Positions 9,093 to 17,398 of a DNA stretch of 51,601 bases are shown one piece after another (positions within the stretch are counted from its first letter, which is position 1; each line of letters starts with the position of its first letter). Source of the DNA: Xanthomonas cannabis pv. cannabis (GTDB lineage: Bacteria; Pseudomonadota; Gammaproteobacteria; Xanthomonadales; Xanthomonadaceae); assembly GCF_000802365.1 (NCBI RefSeq), contig NZ_JSZE01000019.1, positions 1-51,601 on the forward strand. The letters are read 5' to 3'. The position numbers were made by a program, and so were the translations under genes. The notes beneath the pieces were generated by a model. That model worked only from the letters and a program-made list of their open reading frames with translations, did no database searches and was not told the origin of the DNA.

Positions 9093-9767
9093 ATGCAGCA
9101 TCCGGCGTTTTATGTCACCGGCACCGATACCGGAATCGGCAAGACCATGGGCAGCACCGCGTTGCTGCACGCCTTACGGGCGCGGGGGCGCACGGCGGTG
9201 GGCATGAAGCCGGTGGCCAGCGGGTGCGAGCGCACCGCGCAGGGCTGGCGCAACGAGGACGCGCTGGCCCTGCAGGCCGCCAGCGACCCGCAGCCGGACT
9301 ACGCCACGCTCAACCCCTACGCCTTGCCCGCACCGCTGGCACCGGAACTGGCGGCAGCCGATGTCGGCGTGACGCTGTCGCTGGACCCGATCACCCAGGC
9401 GTTTGCGCAACTGCGCGCGCAGGCCGACGTCGTGGTGGTGGAAGGCGTCGGTGGCTGGGCCGCGCCGCTTAGCGCCGATCTGGATCAGGCCGACCTGGTG
9501 CGCGCGTTGCGGCTGCCGGTGGTGCTGGTGGTCGGCGTGCGGCTGGGCTGCATCAACCATGCGCGCCTGACCGCCGCTGCCATCGCCGCCGACGGCCTGG
9601 ACTGCATCGGCTGGATCGCCAACGAGGTGGATCCGCAGATGGAACGCACCGAAGACAACATCCGCATGCTGCACGCGCGTCTGGCGATGCCGTGCTGGGG
9701 ACGGATTCCGTGGCGGCCGGGTGCCGATGCCGCCAGCCAGGCGCAGGGGCTGCAGTTGCCGGCTTAG
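9093..9767 (+). CDS. bioD: Dethiobiotin synthetase
   Basis: This 224-residue ATP-dependent carboxylase closes the ureido ring of 7,8-diaminopelargonate to give dethiobiotin, the penultimate step of biotin synthesis. The P-loop GTDTGIGKT is at residues 10-18, followed by GMKPVASGCE, the VVEGVGGWAAPL metal/substrate motif and the RLGCINHARLT segment, all characteristic of BioD. The ATG at 9093 has an AGGA ribosome site upstream. No other bio gene lies in the window, so it is detached from the bioF/bioH/bioC cluster. Confidence 0.95.
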   Translation: MQHPAFYVTGTDTGIGKTMGSTALLHALRARGRTAVGMKPVASGCERTAQGWRNEDALALQAASDPQPDYATLNPYALPAPLAPELAAADVGVTLSLDPITQAFAQLRAQADVVVVEGVGGWAAPLSADLDQADLVRALRLPVVLVVGVRLGCINHARLTAAAIAADGLDCIGWIANEVDPQMERTEDNIRMLHARLAMPCWGRIPWRPGADAASQAQGLQLPA

Positions 9768-10003
9768 GTCAGACCCGGCAAGCACGCGAGCCTGCTGGCA
9801 CGCAGCGTGGTCGGCATCTGGTTAGTCTGCGCCCAACGCGCGTGTTATGGCTGACCAGATAGTGCATGCACGCTTCACGCGCCGGCAGTTCGCGCGGTCA
9901 CTGCGTTCCTGTAAGCAACACGCTTGCGGGGTCACCGCAGAAGCTGCGCACCTGCAGCGTCCCCGAGCCAAACCTGCGCAGCGAAAACCCAGCGATCGGA
10001 CAA

Positions 10004-10038
10004 TAAAAAAGCCCGACAGAGGGAGGGATCTGTCGGGC
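10004..10038 (-). terminator. Rho-independent terminator of the phasin gene
   Basis: Perfect 9-base inverted repeat GCCCGACAG (10011-10019) / CTGTCGGGC (10030-10038). On the minus strand it is followed by TTTTTTATT, a classic U-tract. It lies about 50 bases past the phasin stop. Confidence 0.85.
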
Positions 10039-10090
10039 CGGATTGCACGGGGGGAGGGACCCATGCAAAGACGCTGAATTTTATTGGCGG

Positions 10091-10426
10091 TTACTTGCGC
10101 CGGGTCTTGCCTGCTGCGCCGGCTTGCTCGCTGCCGGTGTCGAACTGCTGCTTGGCGAATTGCCCAAGCTCGCTGGACATCTTCAACCCCATTCCCACCA
10201 CTTCCTGATTGACCGAAGCCAGGCGTTCCAGGTTGTCGCGGGCCAGTTGCAGTCCTTTCGGCCAGAGCGTCTGGTAGGCGCCCAGGTCGCGTGCCTGCGC
10301 AAACTCACCGAAGAAGCTGGTGGTCGCGTTAACGTTCTGTTCCAGCGTGTCCAATGCCAACTGGTTGGCACGTGCTGCGGCAGAGGCGAACTGACTGGTG
10401 AAGCTGTTTTCGAACTGCGCCGACAT
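10091..10426 (-). CDS. Phasin family protein
   Basis: This 111-residue, mostly helical small protein matches the phasin family: an N-terminal stretch FENSFTSQFASAAARANQLAL, then NVNATTSFFGEFAQARDLGAYQTLWPKGLQLARDN in the middle, where the Ala/Gln/Leu-rich amphipathic helix recurs across the family. Phasins coat polyhydroxyalkanoate granules, but xanthomonad versions are often found without a linked PHA synthase, and none is seen here. A basic tail (KTRRK) closes the protein. Monocistronic, with its own terminator. Confidence 0.85.
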   Translation of the reverse strand: MSAQFENSFTSQFASAAARANQLALDTLEQNVNATTSFFGEFAQARDLGAYQTLWPKGLQLARDNLERLASVNQEVVGMGLKMSSELGQFAKQQFDTGSEQAGAAGKTRRK

Positions 10427-10574
10427 TGCGAACCCCTTGGGGAAGCGTGTGACCGTTTGTTGCGTTGCAGCATACGCCGATATTGTTGCGATGCAACACG
10501 TTTACTGAAGATTTGCCAACTCTCTGCAGAAGCGCTTCTAGATCAAATGGTTAGAGAAGATCCGAAACGACAGA

Positions 10575-10593
10575 AGCCGCCCAATCGGCGGCT
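10575..10593 (-). terminator. Hairpin downstream of queD, weak terminator candidate
   Basis: AGCCGCC (10575-10581) pairs perfectly with GGCGGCT (10587-10593) across a 5-base loop. On the minus strand it is followed by TTCTGTCGTTTC, a broken T-rich tail. It lies about 25 bases beyond the queD stop. Confidence 0.5.
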
Positions 10594-10618
10594 CTAGACA
10601 CGGGACTGCGCGAACTAA

Positions 10619-10972
10619 TTAGCCGCGATAGCGGCAGCCGGACGTACAGGTCTCATGCACCACAATCTCGCTCAGCTGCGGCAGCGCCGGCTTGAGCTGC
10701 TGCCAGATCCAGATCGCCAGCCGCTCGCTGGTGGGGTTTTCCAGCCCTTCAATGTCGTTGAGGTAATGGTGGTCAAGCCGGTCGTAGATCGGCTGGAAGG
10801 CGGCCTTGATGTCGCCGAAGTCCATGATCCAGCCGGTCTCGGCACCGGGTTCGCCGCTGACGTGCAGTTCGACCCGAAACGAATGCCCGTGTAGGCGGGC
10901 GCATTTGTGCCCAGGCGGCACATTGGGAAGACGGTGCGCGGCCTCGAGCGTAAAGACTTTGAAGATATCCAT
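10619..10972 (-). CDS. queD: 6-carboxy-5,6,7,8-tetrahydropterin synthase
   Basis: This 117-residue member of the 6-pyruvoyl-tetrahydropterin synthase fold makes 6-carboxytetrahydropterin from dihydroneopterin triphosphate, an early step to queuosine. Zinc ligands are in TLEAAHRL and in CARLHGHSF, and the cysteine of [10 protein letters not shown] is the expected catalytic residue. The C-terminal [14 protein letters not shown] carries the conserved Glu. The start is ambiguous between the ATG at 10972 (MDIFKV) and one at 10981 (MPRMDIF); the shorter fits the family better. No other que gene is adjacent. Confidence 0.93.
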   Translation of the reverse strand: MDIFKVFTLEAAHRLPNVPPGHKCARLHGHSFRVELHVSGEPGAETGWIMDFGDIKAAFQPIYDRLDHHYLNDIEGLENPTSERLAIWIWQQLKPALPQLSEIVVHETCTSGCRYRG

Positions 10973-11225
10973 GCGCGGCATTGTAAGTGCGCCGGGCCGT
11001 CTGCAGCCGACGGCCAGCGCAACGCGCAGCGATATGGCCGCGTCACGGTGCCAAATCGGCGATCGCCTGGTTGCACTCCCCACATGCAGCGCAGCGTCGA
11101 GGTTCGACGCGCTGGCCAGCGCGCCCGTGTGTCTGTATGCGTCACCGCAGCGCATATCCGTATGCAGATATGTAATTTTTGTTAGTAAAACGCACATGGC
11201 TCACTGCACAGCCCCCTGTTCATGG

Positions 11226-11664
11226 ATGCCGTGCGTGAAGCGCCCTACGCCTTACCTGCTGTCTCTTGCCGTGATTCCCCTTGCACACGCCGACGAGGCG
11301 ACACCCGTGCCGGGTAAGACCCTGGCTACGGCTGCAGACCAGCGCCAAGCGCTACGACGCTGCACTGGCCGCGCGTGGTGGCAACCTGGAGGCGAACGTG
11401 CGCGGCAAGCTCAATGGCTCGCTGCAAGGCATCGATCAAACGCTGCTGGTCGCGGGCGGTTTGCCGGGCCGGCCGTGGTACCGCAACCTGATCTACGCAC
11501 CGGGCCTGGCCACCGGCTACGAGGTCAAGACCTTGCCAGGTATCCGCGAAGCGCTGGAAGACCGGCGCTGGGACGATCTGCGCAACTACATCGTGCAGAC
11601 CGCAGCGGTGCTGGATCGGTATCGCGAGGCCATCGATCGCAATACCGCGTTGATCGAGGGCTAG
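11226..11664 (+). pseudogene. Decayed M28-family peptidase (glutamate carboxypeptidase II-like), internal deletion
   Basis: Two pieces of one secreted peptidase remain. The first (from 11226) reads as a signal peptide with LLSLAVIPLAHADEA and then runs into unrelated sequence. The second, in another frame (about 11335-11664), gives ~105 residues including LPGRPWYRNLIYAPG and LPGIREALEDRRWDDLRNYI. This is the transferrin-receptor-like dimerisation domain that ends M28B peptidases (NAALADase type). The catalytic zinc domain, several hundred residues, is missing and the frames do not join, so the gene is broken by a large internal deletion. The junction lies near 11320-11345. Confidence 0.75.
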
Positions 11665-11788
11665 CAGAGCGCTGCACGGCAAAACTGGCAGTACGCGGCC
11701 TCAGCGATGCCGCCGCAGCTGCCGGTCTTGCCTGATGCCTGTTGCGCGCAGCCGGTTCGCTACAGCGCATCCTCTGCACCGCGCCCAC

Positions 11789-11818
11789 AAAAAAGCCGCC
11801 CGGAAAGGGCGGCTTTTT
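11789..11818. terminator. Bidirectional Rho-independent terminator
   Basis: GCCGCCC (11795-11801) and GGGCGGC (11807-11813) flank a GGAA loop. A six-base A-run precedes and a five-base T-run follows, so it can terminate in both directions: the helicase gene on the minus strand and anything from the peptidase remnant on the plus strand. Confidence 0.9.
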
Positions 11819-11863
11819 CAATTCAACGCCAACCTAAGCGTCGGTCACACTGGCGCGCAGGAA

Positions 11864-13246
11864 TCAGCGGGTGCCGCTCGGACGCTGGCCGCCACGGCCA
11901 CCATCGCGACGGCCGGCGCCCGCACCGGCATTGGCCTGACGCGGCCCGCTGCTGCGCTGGCCACCCGGCTTCTTCGGGCCGGCATGCGCGTGCGCCTGGC
12001 GCGGGGCATCGCCATGCGGACGACGCGCGTGGCTCTTGCGTGGTGCGCGGTCGCCGCCCGGCTGTTCGGCACGGCCCGGCGCGCTGTTGCCCCAGCGGAT
12101 CGGGGTCTGCGGCTCGTAGCCCGGCACGTCGCGGATTTCGACATCGCGGCCCAGCATGCGCACGATCTGGCGCAGCAGCTTGGCTTCGTCCTGCGCCACC
12201 AGCGAAATCGCCTCGCCGGTGGAGCCGTTACGGCCGGTGCGGCCGATGCGGTGCACGTAGTCCTCGGCCACCATCGGCAGGTCGTAGTTGATGACCTTCG
12301 GCAGCTGGTCGATATCGATACCGCGCGCGGCGATGTCGGTGGCCACCAGTACGGTGACGCGGCCGGCCTTGAAGTCGCTCAGTGCACGCATGCGCTGGCC
12401 CTGGCTCTTGTTGCCGTGGATCGCCGCGGTCTTGATGCCGGACTTCTCCAGGAACAGCGCCAGCTTGTCGCTGCCATGCTTGGTGCGCGCGAACACCAGG
12501 GTCTGCTCGCGGCTGTCCTGCGCCAGCAGGTGCAGCAGCAGGTCACGCTTGCGCGCGCCATCGACCGGGTGTACGCGGTGGGTGATGCTCTCGGCCACGG
12601 TGTTGCTCGGGGTGACCTGGATCTGCATCGGGTTGCGCATGAACTCCAGCGCCAGCTGCTTGATGTTCTCTTCGAAGGTGGCCGAGAACAGCAGGGTCTG
12701 GCGGTTCTGGCGCGGCAGCTTGGTCAGGATGCGCTTGATCGACGGCAAAAAGCCCATGTCGAGCATGCGGTCGGCTTCGTCCAGGATCAGCACTTCGATG
12801 CCGGACAGGTCCACGCTGCGACGCTCGATATGGTCGATCAGGCGGCCCGGGCAGGCGATCAGCAGGTCCACGCCACGGCGCAGCGCGTCGAGCTGGTTGC
12901 CCATGCCCACGCCGCCGTAGATCACCGCGCTGGGAATGCGCAGGTACTTGCTATAGCCGCGCAGGCTGTCATGCACCTGGGTGGCCAGCTCGCGGGTGGG
13001 GGTCAGGATCAGCGCGCGCGGCTTGCGCGGGCCGTTGACCGGCTGCGGCGAGGTGCCCAGGTGCTGCAGCAGCGGCAGGCCGAACGCGGCGGTCTTGCCG
13101 GTGCCGGTCTGTGCGCCGGCCAGCAGGTCGTGGCCTTCCAGCACCAGCGGGATCGCCTGCTGCTGGATCGGGGTAGGGGTTTCATAGCCCTGCTCGGCCA
13201 ACGCGCGCAGCAGGAAGGGCGCAAGGCCCAGGGATTCAAAAGACAT
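11864..13246 (-). CDS. rhlE: DEAD-box ATP-dependent RNA helicase, RhlE type
   Basis: This 460-residue protein remodels RNA duplexes in the cytoplasm. Q motif TPTPIQQQAIP, Walker A AQTGTGKT (Lys51), PTRELA, DEAD at 156-159 (LDEADRMLDMGF), SAT at 188-190 and HRIGRTGRNGSTGEA are all present and in order. The last ~85 residues are a low-complexity basic tail rich in Arg, Gly, Pro and Ala, typical of RhlE and probably RNA-binding. The ATG at 13246 is preceded by GGAG; longer forms in the same frame (up to 13522) carry no conserved residues. Cold-shock or ribosome-assembly roles are known for the family. Confidence 0.94.
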   Translation of the reverse strand: MSFESLGLAPFLLRALAEQGYETPTPIQQQAIPLVLEGHDLLAGAQTGTGKTAAFGLPLLQHLGTSPQPVNGPRKPRALILTPTRELATQVHDSLRGYSKYLRIPSAVIYGGVGMGNQLDALRRGVDLLIACPGRLIDHIERRSVDLSGIEVLILDEADRMLDMGFLPSIKRILTKLPRQNRQTLLFSATFEENIKQLALEFMRNPMQIQVTPSNTVAESITHRVHPVDGARKRDLLLHLLAQDSREQTLVFARTKHGSDKLALFLEKSGIKTAAIHGNKSQGQRMRALSDFKAGRVTVLVATDIAARGIDIDQLPKVINYDLPMVAEDYVHRIGRTGRNGSTGEAISLVAQDEAKLLRQIVRMLGRDVEIRDVPGYEPQTPIRWGNSAPGRAEQPGGDRAPRKSHARRPHGDAPRQAHAHAGPKKPGGQRSSGPRQANAGAGAGRRDGGRGGQRPSGTR

Positions 13247-13624
13247 CAGGAAGCTCCAAGTAAAGCGTCGCCGCCAGGCACAGCCCGGAGCGCAGACGCA
13301 TTGCAGATGCAAAAAGGTGAGGCTCGGAGCGTTCCCGTGAACCGCGCTGCGAGATGGTGGAACAACCCGATCAAAGAGCGATGGGTTTGTCGGCACCACG
13401 AAAGGCGTCGGGTGGGGCGGGCGAGCGGATCGATCGATCCTGGCCTCGCCGGCGGTCCCAAAGGGAAACGGACGGCCGCATGCAGACTCGGCAAGTGTAC
13501 GCGGGTTTGGCGCGCTGCACAAAATTCACGTAGTGCGGTTGTGCTGCGGCTCAGTTGTTTCAGGTGTAACGGATGCCGCGGCAGGTCGTACAATCGGCCG
13601 ATCCGTCACTGCAGCAGGAAGGTC

Positions 13625-14614
13625 ATGAAGCTAGGTTCCCTGAAGGAAGGCGGCCGCGACGGCAGCCTGATCGTGGTCTCCCGCGACCTTGGCAAGGCAG
13701 TCCGCGCCACCGGCATCGCGCCGACCCTGCAGCGCGCGCTGGAGGACTGGAGCAATGTCGCGCCGCGGCTGAATGCCTTGTCGGCCTCGCTCAATGACGG
13801 CAGCGCCGACGGCGTGTTCGATCTGGATATGCAGGCCCTGGCCGCGCCGCTGCCGCGCGCCTACGAGTTCGTCGACGGCAGTGCCTACCTGCCACACGTG
13901 GAGCGCGTACGCCGCGCGCGCAACGCCGAGGTGCCGGAGAGCTTCTACACCGACCCGTTGATGTACCAGGCCACCAGCGCCGGCTTCTACGGCCCGCGCG
14001 ATGCCATCAAGGTGATCAGCGAAGAGCACGGCATCGACCTGGAAGCCGAGCTGGTGGTCATCACCGATGACGTGCCGATGGGCGCTTCGTCCGAGCAGGC
14101 AGCTGGGCACATACAGTTGGTCGGCCTGGTCAACGATGTCTCGCTGCGCAACCTGATCCCGGCCGAGCTCGCCAAGGGCTTCGGTTTTGTGCAATCCAAG
14201 CCGCGCTCGGCGCTGTCGCCGGTCTTCGTGACCCCGGACGAGCTGGGCGATGCCTGGCGCGACAGCAAGGTGCATCTGCCGTTGGTGACCCACGTCAACG
14301 GCACCTGGTTCGGTGCGCCGGAAGCCGGCAACGACATGCAGTTCGACTTCGCCCAGCTGATCGCCCATGCCGCCAAGACCCGCCCATTGTCGGCCGGCAC
14401 GATCGTCGGCTCGGGCACGATTGCCAACCAGGACACCAGCCTGGGTGCCTCGTGTTTTGCCGAACAGCGCGTGGTCGAGACCCTGCGCGACGGCAAGCCC
14501 AGCACGCCGTTCATGGCCTTCGGCGACGTGGTGCGGATCGAGATGTTCGCGGCCGACGGCGCCAGCATCTTCGGGGCGATCGAGCAGCGCGTCGAACGGC
14601 AGCCGCTGCCGTGA
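13625..14614 (+). CDS. Fumarylacetoacetate hydrolase family protein (tyrosine degradation)
   Basis: This 329-residue FAA-hydrolase-fold enzyme would split fumarylacetoacetate to fumarate and acetoacetate, the last step of homogentisate breakdown. Family features seen are ELVVITDDVPMG (metal-binding Asp/Glu region), VGLVNDVSLRNL and the end segment TIVGSGTIANQD. The ATG at 13625 follows an AGGAAGG ribosome site and starts at a conserved MKLGSLKEGGRDGSL. It is 43 bases ahead of maiA, so the two form an operon for the final steps of tyrosine catabolism. Other FAH-fold activities are possible, but the neighbour supports this one. Confidence 0.9.
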   Translation: MKLGSLKEGGRDGSLIVVSRDLGKAVRATGIAPTLQRALEDWSNVAPRLNALSASLNDGSADGVFDLDMQALAAPLPRAYEFVDGSAYLPHVERVRRARNAEVPESFYTDPLMYQATSAGFYGPRDAIKVISEEHGIDLEAELVVITDDVPMGASSEQAAGHIQLVGLVNDVSLRNLIPAELAKGFGFVQSKPRSALSPVFVTPDELGDAWRDSKVHLPLVTHVNGTWFGAPEAGNDMQFDFAQLIAHAAKTRPLSAGTIVGSGTIANQDTSLGASCFAEQRVVETLRDGKPSTPFMAFGDVVRIEMFAADGASIFGAIEQRVERQPLP

Positions 14615-14657
14615 GCTGCGTTGCCGCGTCGCGTGATGTCGCCACCGGCTGCCGCGC

Positions 14658-15320
14658 ATGAGCATGCCGCTGGAGCTGTTTTCGTACTGGCGCTCCAGTG
14701 CTGCCTATCGCGTGCGCATCGGTCTGCACCTGAAGGCGTTGGACTATCGTGCGCATCCGGTGCATCTGGTGCGCGGCGGTGGCGAACAGCATGCGCCGGC
14801 CTATGCGCAGCTCAATCCGCAGGAACTGGTACCCACCCTGCGGCATGGCCCGTTGGTGATCGCGCAATCGCTGGCGATCCTGGAGTATCTGGAAGATGCC
14901 TTCCCCGAGACGCCTCGTCTGCTCCCGGCAGCGCCTGCCGAGCGCGCCCGCGTGCGTGCGCTGGCGCAGGTCATTGCCTGCGATGTGCATCCGCTCAACA
15001 ACCTGCGCGTCATGCAGTTGCTGGAGCGCGAGTTCGCGCTGGATGCAGCGCAGCGCCAGCACTGGACGCGGCACTGGATGGAGCGCGGCTTTGCCGCACT
15101 GGAACAGCAGCTGGCACGCGACCCGCTCACTGGCCGCTTCTGTCATGGCGATGTGCCAGGCCTGGCCGATGGGGTATTGATCCCGCAGCTCTACAACGCG
15201 CACCGGTTCGAGGTCGATCTGGGCCCGTATCCCACCCTGCAGCGCATCGAACAGGCCTGCCTGGCGTTACCGGCCTTCGACGCGGCACGACCGGAGATGC
15301 AGGTGGATGCGGTGGCGTGA
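14658..15320 (+). CDS. maiA: Maleylacetoacetate isomerase (zeta-class glutathione S-transferase)
   Basis: This 220-residue GST-fold enzyme converts maleylacetoacetate to fumarylacetoacetate with glutathione. The zeta-class signature SSAAYRVRIGL sits at about residues 13-23 (SYWRSSAAYRVRI), followed by NPQELVPTL and the glutathione-contact QSLAILEYLED. The helical C-terminal domain includes CDVHPLNNLRV, also diagnostic of MaiA. It supplies the substrate of the upstream hydrolase. A composite repeat element begins only 16 bases after the stop. Confidence 0.95.
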   Translation: MSMPLELFSYWRSSAAYRVRIGLHLKALDYRAHPVHLVRGGGEQHAPAYAQLNPQELVPTLRHGPLVIAQSLAILEYLEDAFPETPRLLPAAPAERARVRALAQVIACDVHPLNNLRVMQLLEREFALDAAQRQHWTRHWMERGFAALEQQLARDPLTGRFCHGDVPGLADGVLIPQLYNAHRFEVDLGPYPTLQRIEQACLALPAFDAARPEMQVDAVA

Positions 15321-15336
15321 GGGCTGCGCATCGAGG

Positions 15337-15672
15337 CCCTCATCCGCCCTTCGGGCACCTTCTCCCGTGGGACGGGAGAAGGGAAAGCCGGGCGTCTGGC
15401 CAGATCCGGGCCGTTGCGATGCTGGTTGATGTTGCGACGCAAAGCTGTACGGTTCAAAGCGCAAGCCCCAAGGCACCGCACGCTCACTGGTGTCCCTTCT
15501 CCCGCGGCACGGGAGAAGGGCAGGCCGGGCGTCTGATTCGAACCGGGCCGTTGCGATGCTGGATGAAGTTGCGACGCAAAACCGTACGTTTCAAAGCGCC
15601 AGCGCCAAGGCACCTCACTGTTGTCCCTTCTCCCGCATGCGGGAGAAGGTGGCGCGCAGCGCCGGATGAGGG
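15337..15672. repeat. Composite palindromic intergenic repeat with inverted ends
   Basis: The element starts CCCTCATCCG (15337-15346) and ends with its reverse complement CGGATGAGGG (15663-15672). Inside are three hairpins of the form CCTTCTCCCG...CGGGAGAAGG at 15358-15382, 15494-15520 and 15625-15649. The two spacers between hairpins are clearly homologous to each other (about 137 and 131 base period; both contain GCCGTTGCGATGCTGG and GTTGCGACGCAAA), so the inside is an imperfect tandem duplication. It resembles the CCCTTCTCCCG-type REP/MITE-like repeats that I associate with Xanthomonas genomes. No ORF inside is credible; it fills most of the 462-base gap between maiA and the pilus ATPase gene. 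Confidence 0.85.
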
Positions 15673-15782
15673 CGCCTGTCGCATCGGCATCGCGAACGAG
15701 GAGCTCGTCGCAGCGTCCGCCCTGACAGTTCAGGAGCCGGCAACCCGAGCGCTGCAATGACCGGCCATCGCCGCCAGACTGA

Positions 15783-16916
15783 TCAGATGAACCCGTGACT
15801 GATCTTCGGCGAAGCCGCCGCTTCGTAATCCGCGTAAGGATCGTGCTCGCCCGAGCCCCCTTCCGACAGGCGGAATTTCAGCGCCAGGCCATCGCGTGAA
15901 TCGGCCGCGCGCAGCGCCTCTTCCTGCTCGATCTCACCGGTCTTGACCATCCGGAACAGGCATTGGTCGAAGGTCTGCATGCCTTCTTCCAGCGACTCTT
16001 CCATCGCCTGCTTGACCTCGTGCACCTGCCCGCGCCGCAGCAAGTCGCGGATCATCGGCGTGTTGAGCAGTACCTCGGTCGCCGGCCGGCGGCGTCCGTC
16101 CACGCCCTTGACCAGGCGCAGCGACACCACCGCGCGCAGATTCAGCGCCAGATTCATCAGCACGTTCTTGTGCGCGCTCTCGGGGAAGAAATTGAGGATG
16201 CGCTCGATGGTCTGGTCGGCATTGTTGGAGTGCAGCGTTGCCAAGCACAGGTGGCCGGTTTCGGCGAACGCGATGGCCGCCTCCATGGTCTCGGCGTCCA
16301 GGATCTCGCCGATCAGGATCACGTCCGGCGCCTCGCGCATCGCGTTCTTCAGCGCGCTCTGGAAGGCGTGTGTGTCCAGGCCCACCTCGCGCTGGTTCAC
16401 GATCGACATCTTGTGCTTGTGCAGATACTCGATCGGGTCCTCGATGGTGAGGATGTGCCCGGTGGTGGTGCTGTTGCGGTGGTCGATCATCGAGGCCAGC
16501 GAGGTCGACTTGCCCGAGCCGGTGGACCCCACCACCAGCACCAGCCCGCGCGGGGTCATGATGACGTCCTTGAGCACCTGCGGCAGGTTGAGCTCTTCGA
16601 TGCTCGGGATGCGGCTGCGGATGGCGCGGATCACCATGCCCACTTCGCCGCGCTGCTTGAACACGTTGACGCGGAAGCGGCCCGCGTCGGGCAGGGCGAT
16701 GGCCATGTTGAGCTCGAGCTCGCGCTCGAACTGCGGCACCTGGCCTTCGTCCATCAAGGAATAGGCGATTTTCTTGACCATTCCCGGCGGCAACCCCGTA
16801 TTGCCGAGCGGGTAGAGCTTGCCTTCGATCTTGATGTACACCGGCGCGCCGGTGGTCAAGAACATGTCCGAGGCATTCTTTTCGGTCATCAGCTTCAGGA
16901 AGTAGCCGATATCCAT
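15783..16916 (-). CDS. Type IV pilus retraction ATPase, PilU-like (PilT/PilU family)
   Basis: This 377-residue hexameric motor acts at the cytoplasmic base of type IV pili, driving or assisting retraction in twitching. Walker A GSTGSGKST is at residues 130-138, the Asp box ILTIEDPIEYLH and the Walker B region PDVILIGEILDAETM follow, and the His box is HLCLATLHSNNA. The long extension past the core (DPYADYEAAASPKISHGFI) and the overall length favour PilU over PilT. The ATG at 16916 has GGGGAA upstream; a TTG at 16922 is the alternative. It is not next to a second PilT-type gene here. Confidence 0.9.
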   Translation of the reverse strand: MDIGYFLKLMTEKNASDMFLTTGAPVYIKIEGKLYPLGNTGLPPGMVKKIAYSLMDEGQVPQFERELELNMAIALPDAGRFRVNVFKQRGEVGMVIRAIRSRIPSIEELNLPQVLKDVIMTPRGLVLVVGSTGSGKSTSLASMIDHRNSTTTGHILTIEDPIEYLHKHKMSIVNQREVGLDTHAFQSALKNAMREAPDVILIGEILDAETMEAAIAFAETGHLCLATLHSNNADQTIERILNFFPESAHKNVLMNLALNLRAVVSLRLVKGVDGRRRPATEVLLNTPMIRDLLRRGQVHEVKQAMEESLEEGMQTFDQCLFRMVKTGEIEQEEALRAADSRDGLALKFRLSEGGSGEHDPYADYEAAASPKISHGFI

Positions 16917-17014
16917 GCGCAATGGTTCCCCAACAAACAGCAGCGTCTCGTTGCAAGTCCGCCGCAGGCTTCCGACAATGGCCGTGCTCGAGACTTCTCG
17001 CTACGGCTCCCCTA

Positions 17015-17398
17015 ATGACGGCTAGCTTCGCATACTTGCGGCGATCCCTGTATGGCATCGCCTGTTTCATGGTTTTTTCCTCTCCGGCCGCCGCCCAGGT
17101 GGCACCGGAGCTCACCGCCGCCGAACAGGCGGTGCAACGCGCCACCCAGGCCGATGCCGACCAATACGCCCCGGATCTGGTCAACCTGGCCCGCCAGGAA
17201 TTGATGCAGGCCCAGCAGGCGCAACTGGACAAGCGCCAGCGCAAGCAGGTGCCGCAGATCGCCTTGCGCGCAGCGGCTGACGCCGATCTGGCCAAGGCCC
17301 GCAGCGAGGAGGCGGTGGTCACCGCCCAGCTGGAACAGCGCAAGCGGGAAGTGGCGCAGTTGCAGAACAGCCTCAACACCGGGGAAGGTGGCCGATGA
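17015..17398 (+). CDS. DUF4398 domain envelope protein
   Basis: This 127-residue secreted protein has a signal peptide of ~30 residues (YLRRSLYGIACFMVFSSPAAA). The rest is a charged helical domain with the ELTAAEQAVQRA start and the YAPDLVNLARQELMQAQ segment typical of DUF4398, ending in a likely coiled coil. The ATG at 17015 is picked because it opens the signal peptide. Its stop overlaps the start of the OmpA-like gene by four bases (ATGA), so the two proteins are made together and may interact in the periplasm. Function unknown. Confidence 0.8.
   Translation: MTASFAYLRRSLYGIACFMVFSSPAAAQVAPELTAAEQAVQRATQADADQYAPDLVNLARQELMQAQQAQLDKRQRKQVPQIALRAAADADLAKARSEEAVVTAQLEQRKREVAQLQNSLNTGEGGR

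Noticed and set aside
11735-14614. A 959-codon plus-strand frame reaching from the terminator into the FAH-family gene
   Set aside because: Only the part from 13625 matches a protein family; the upstream part is antisense to the RNA helicase.
14621-15760. A 379-codon plus-strand frame across maiA and the palindromic repeat
   Set aside because: It overlaps maiA out of frame and translates hairpin repeats; not a gene.
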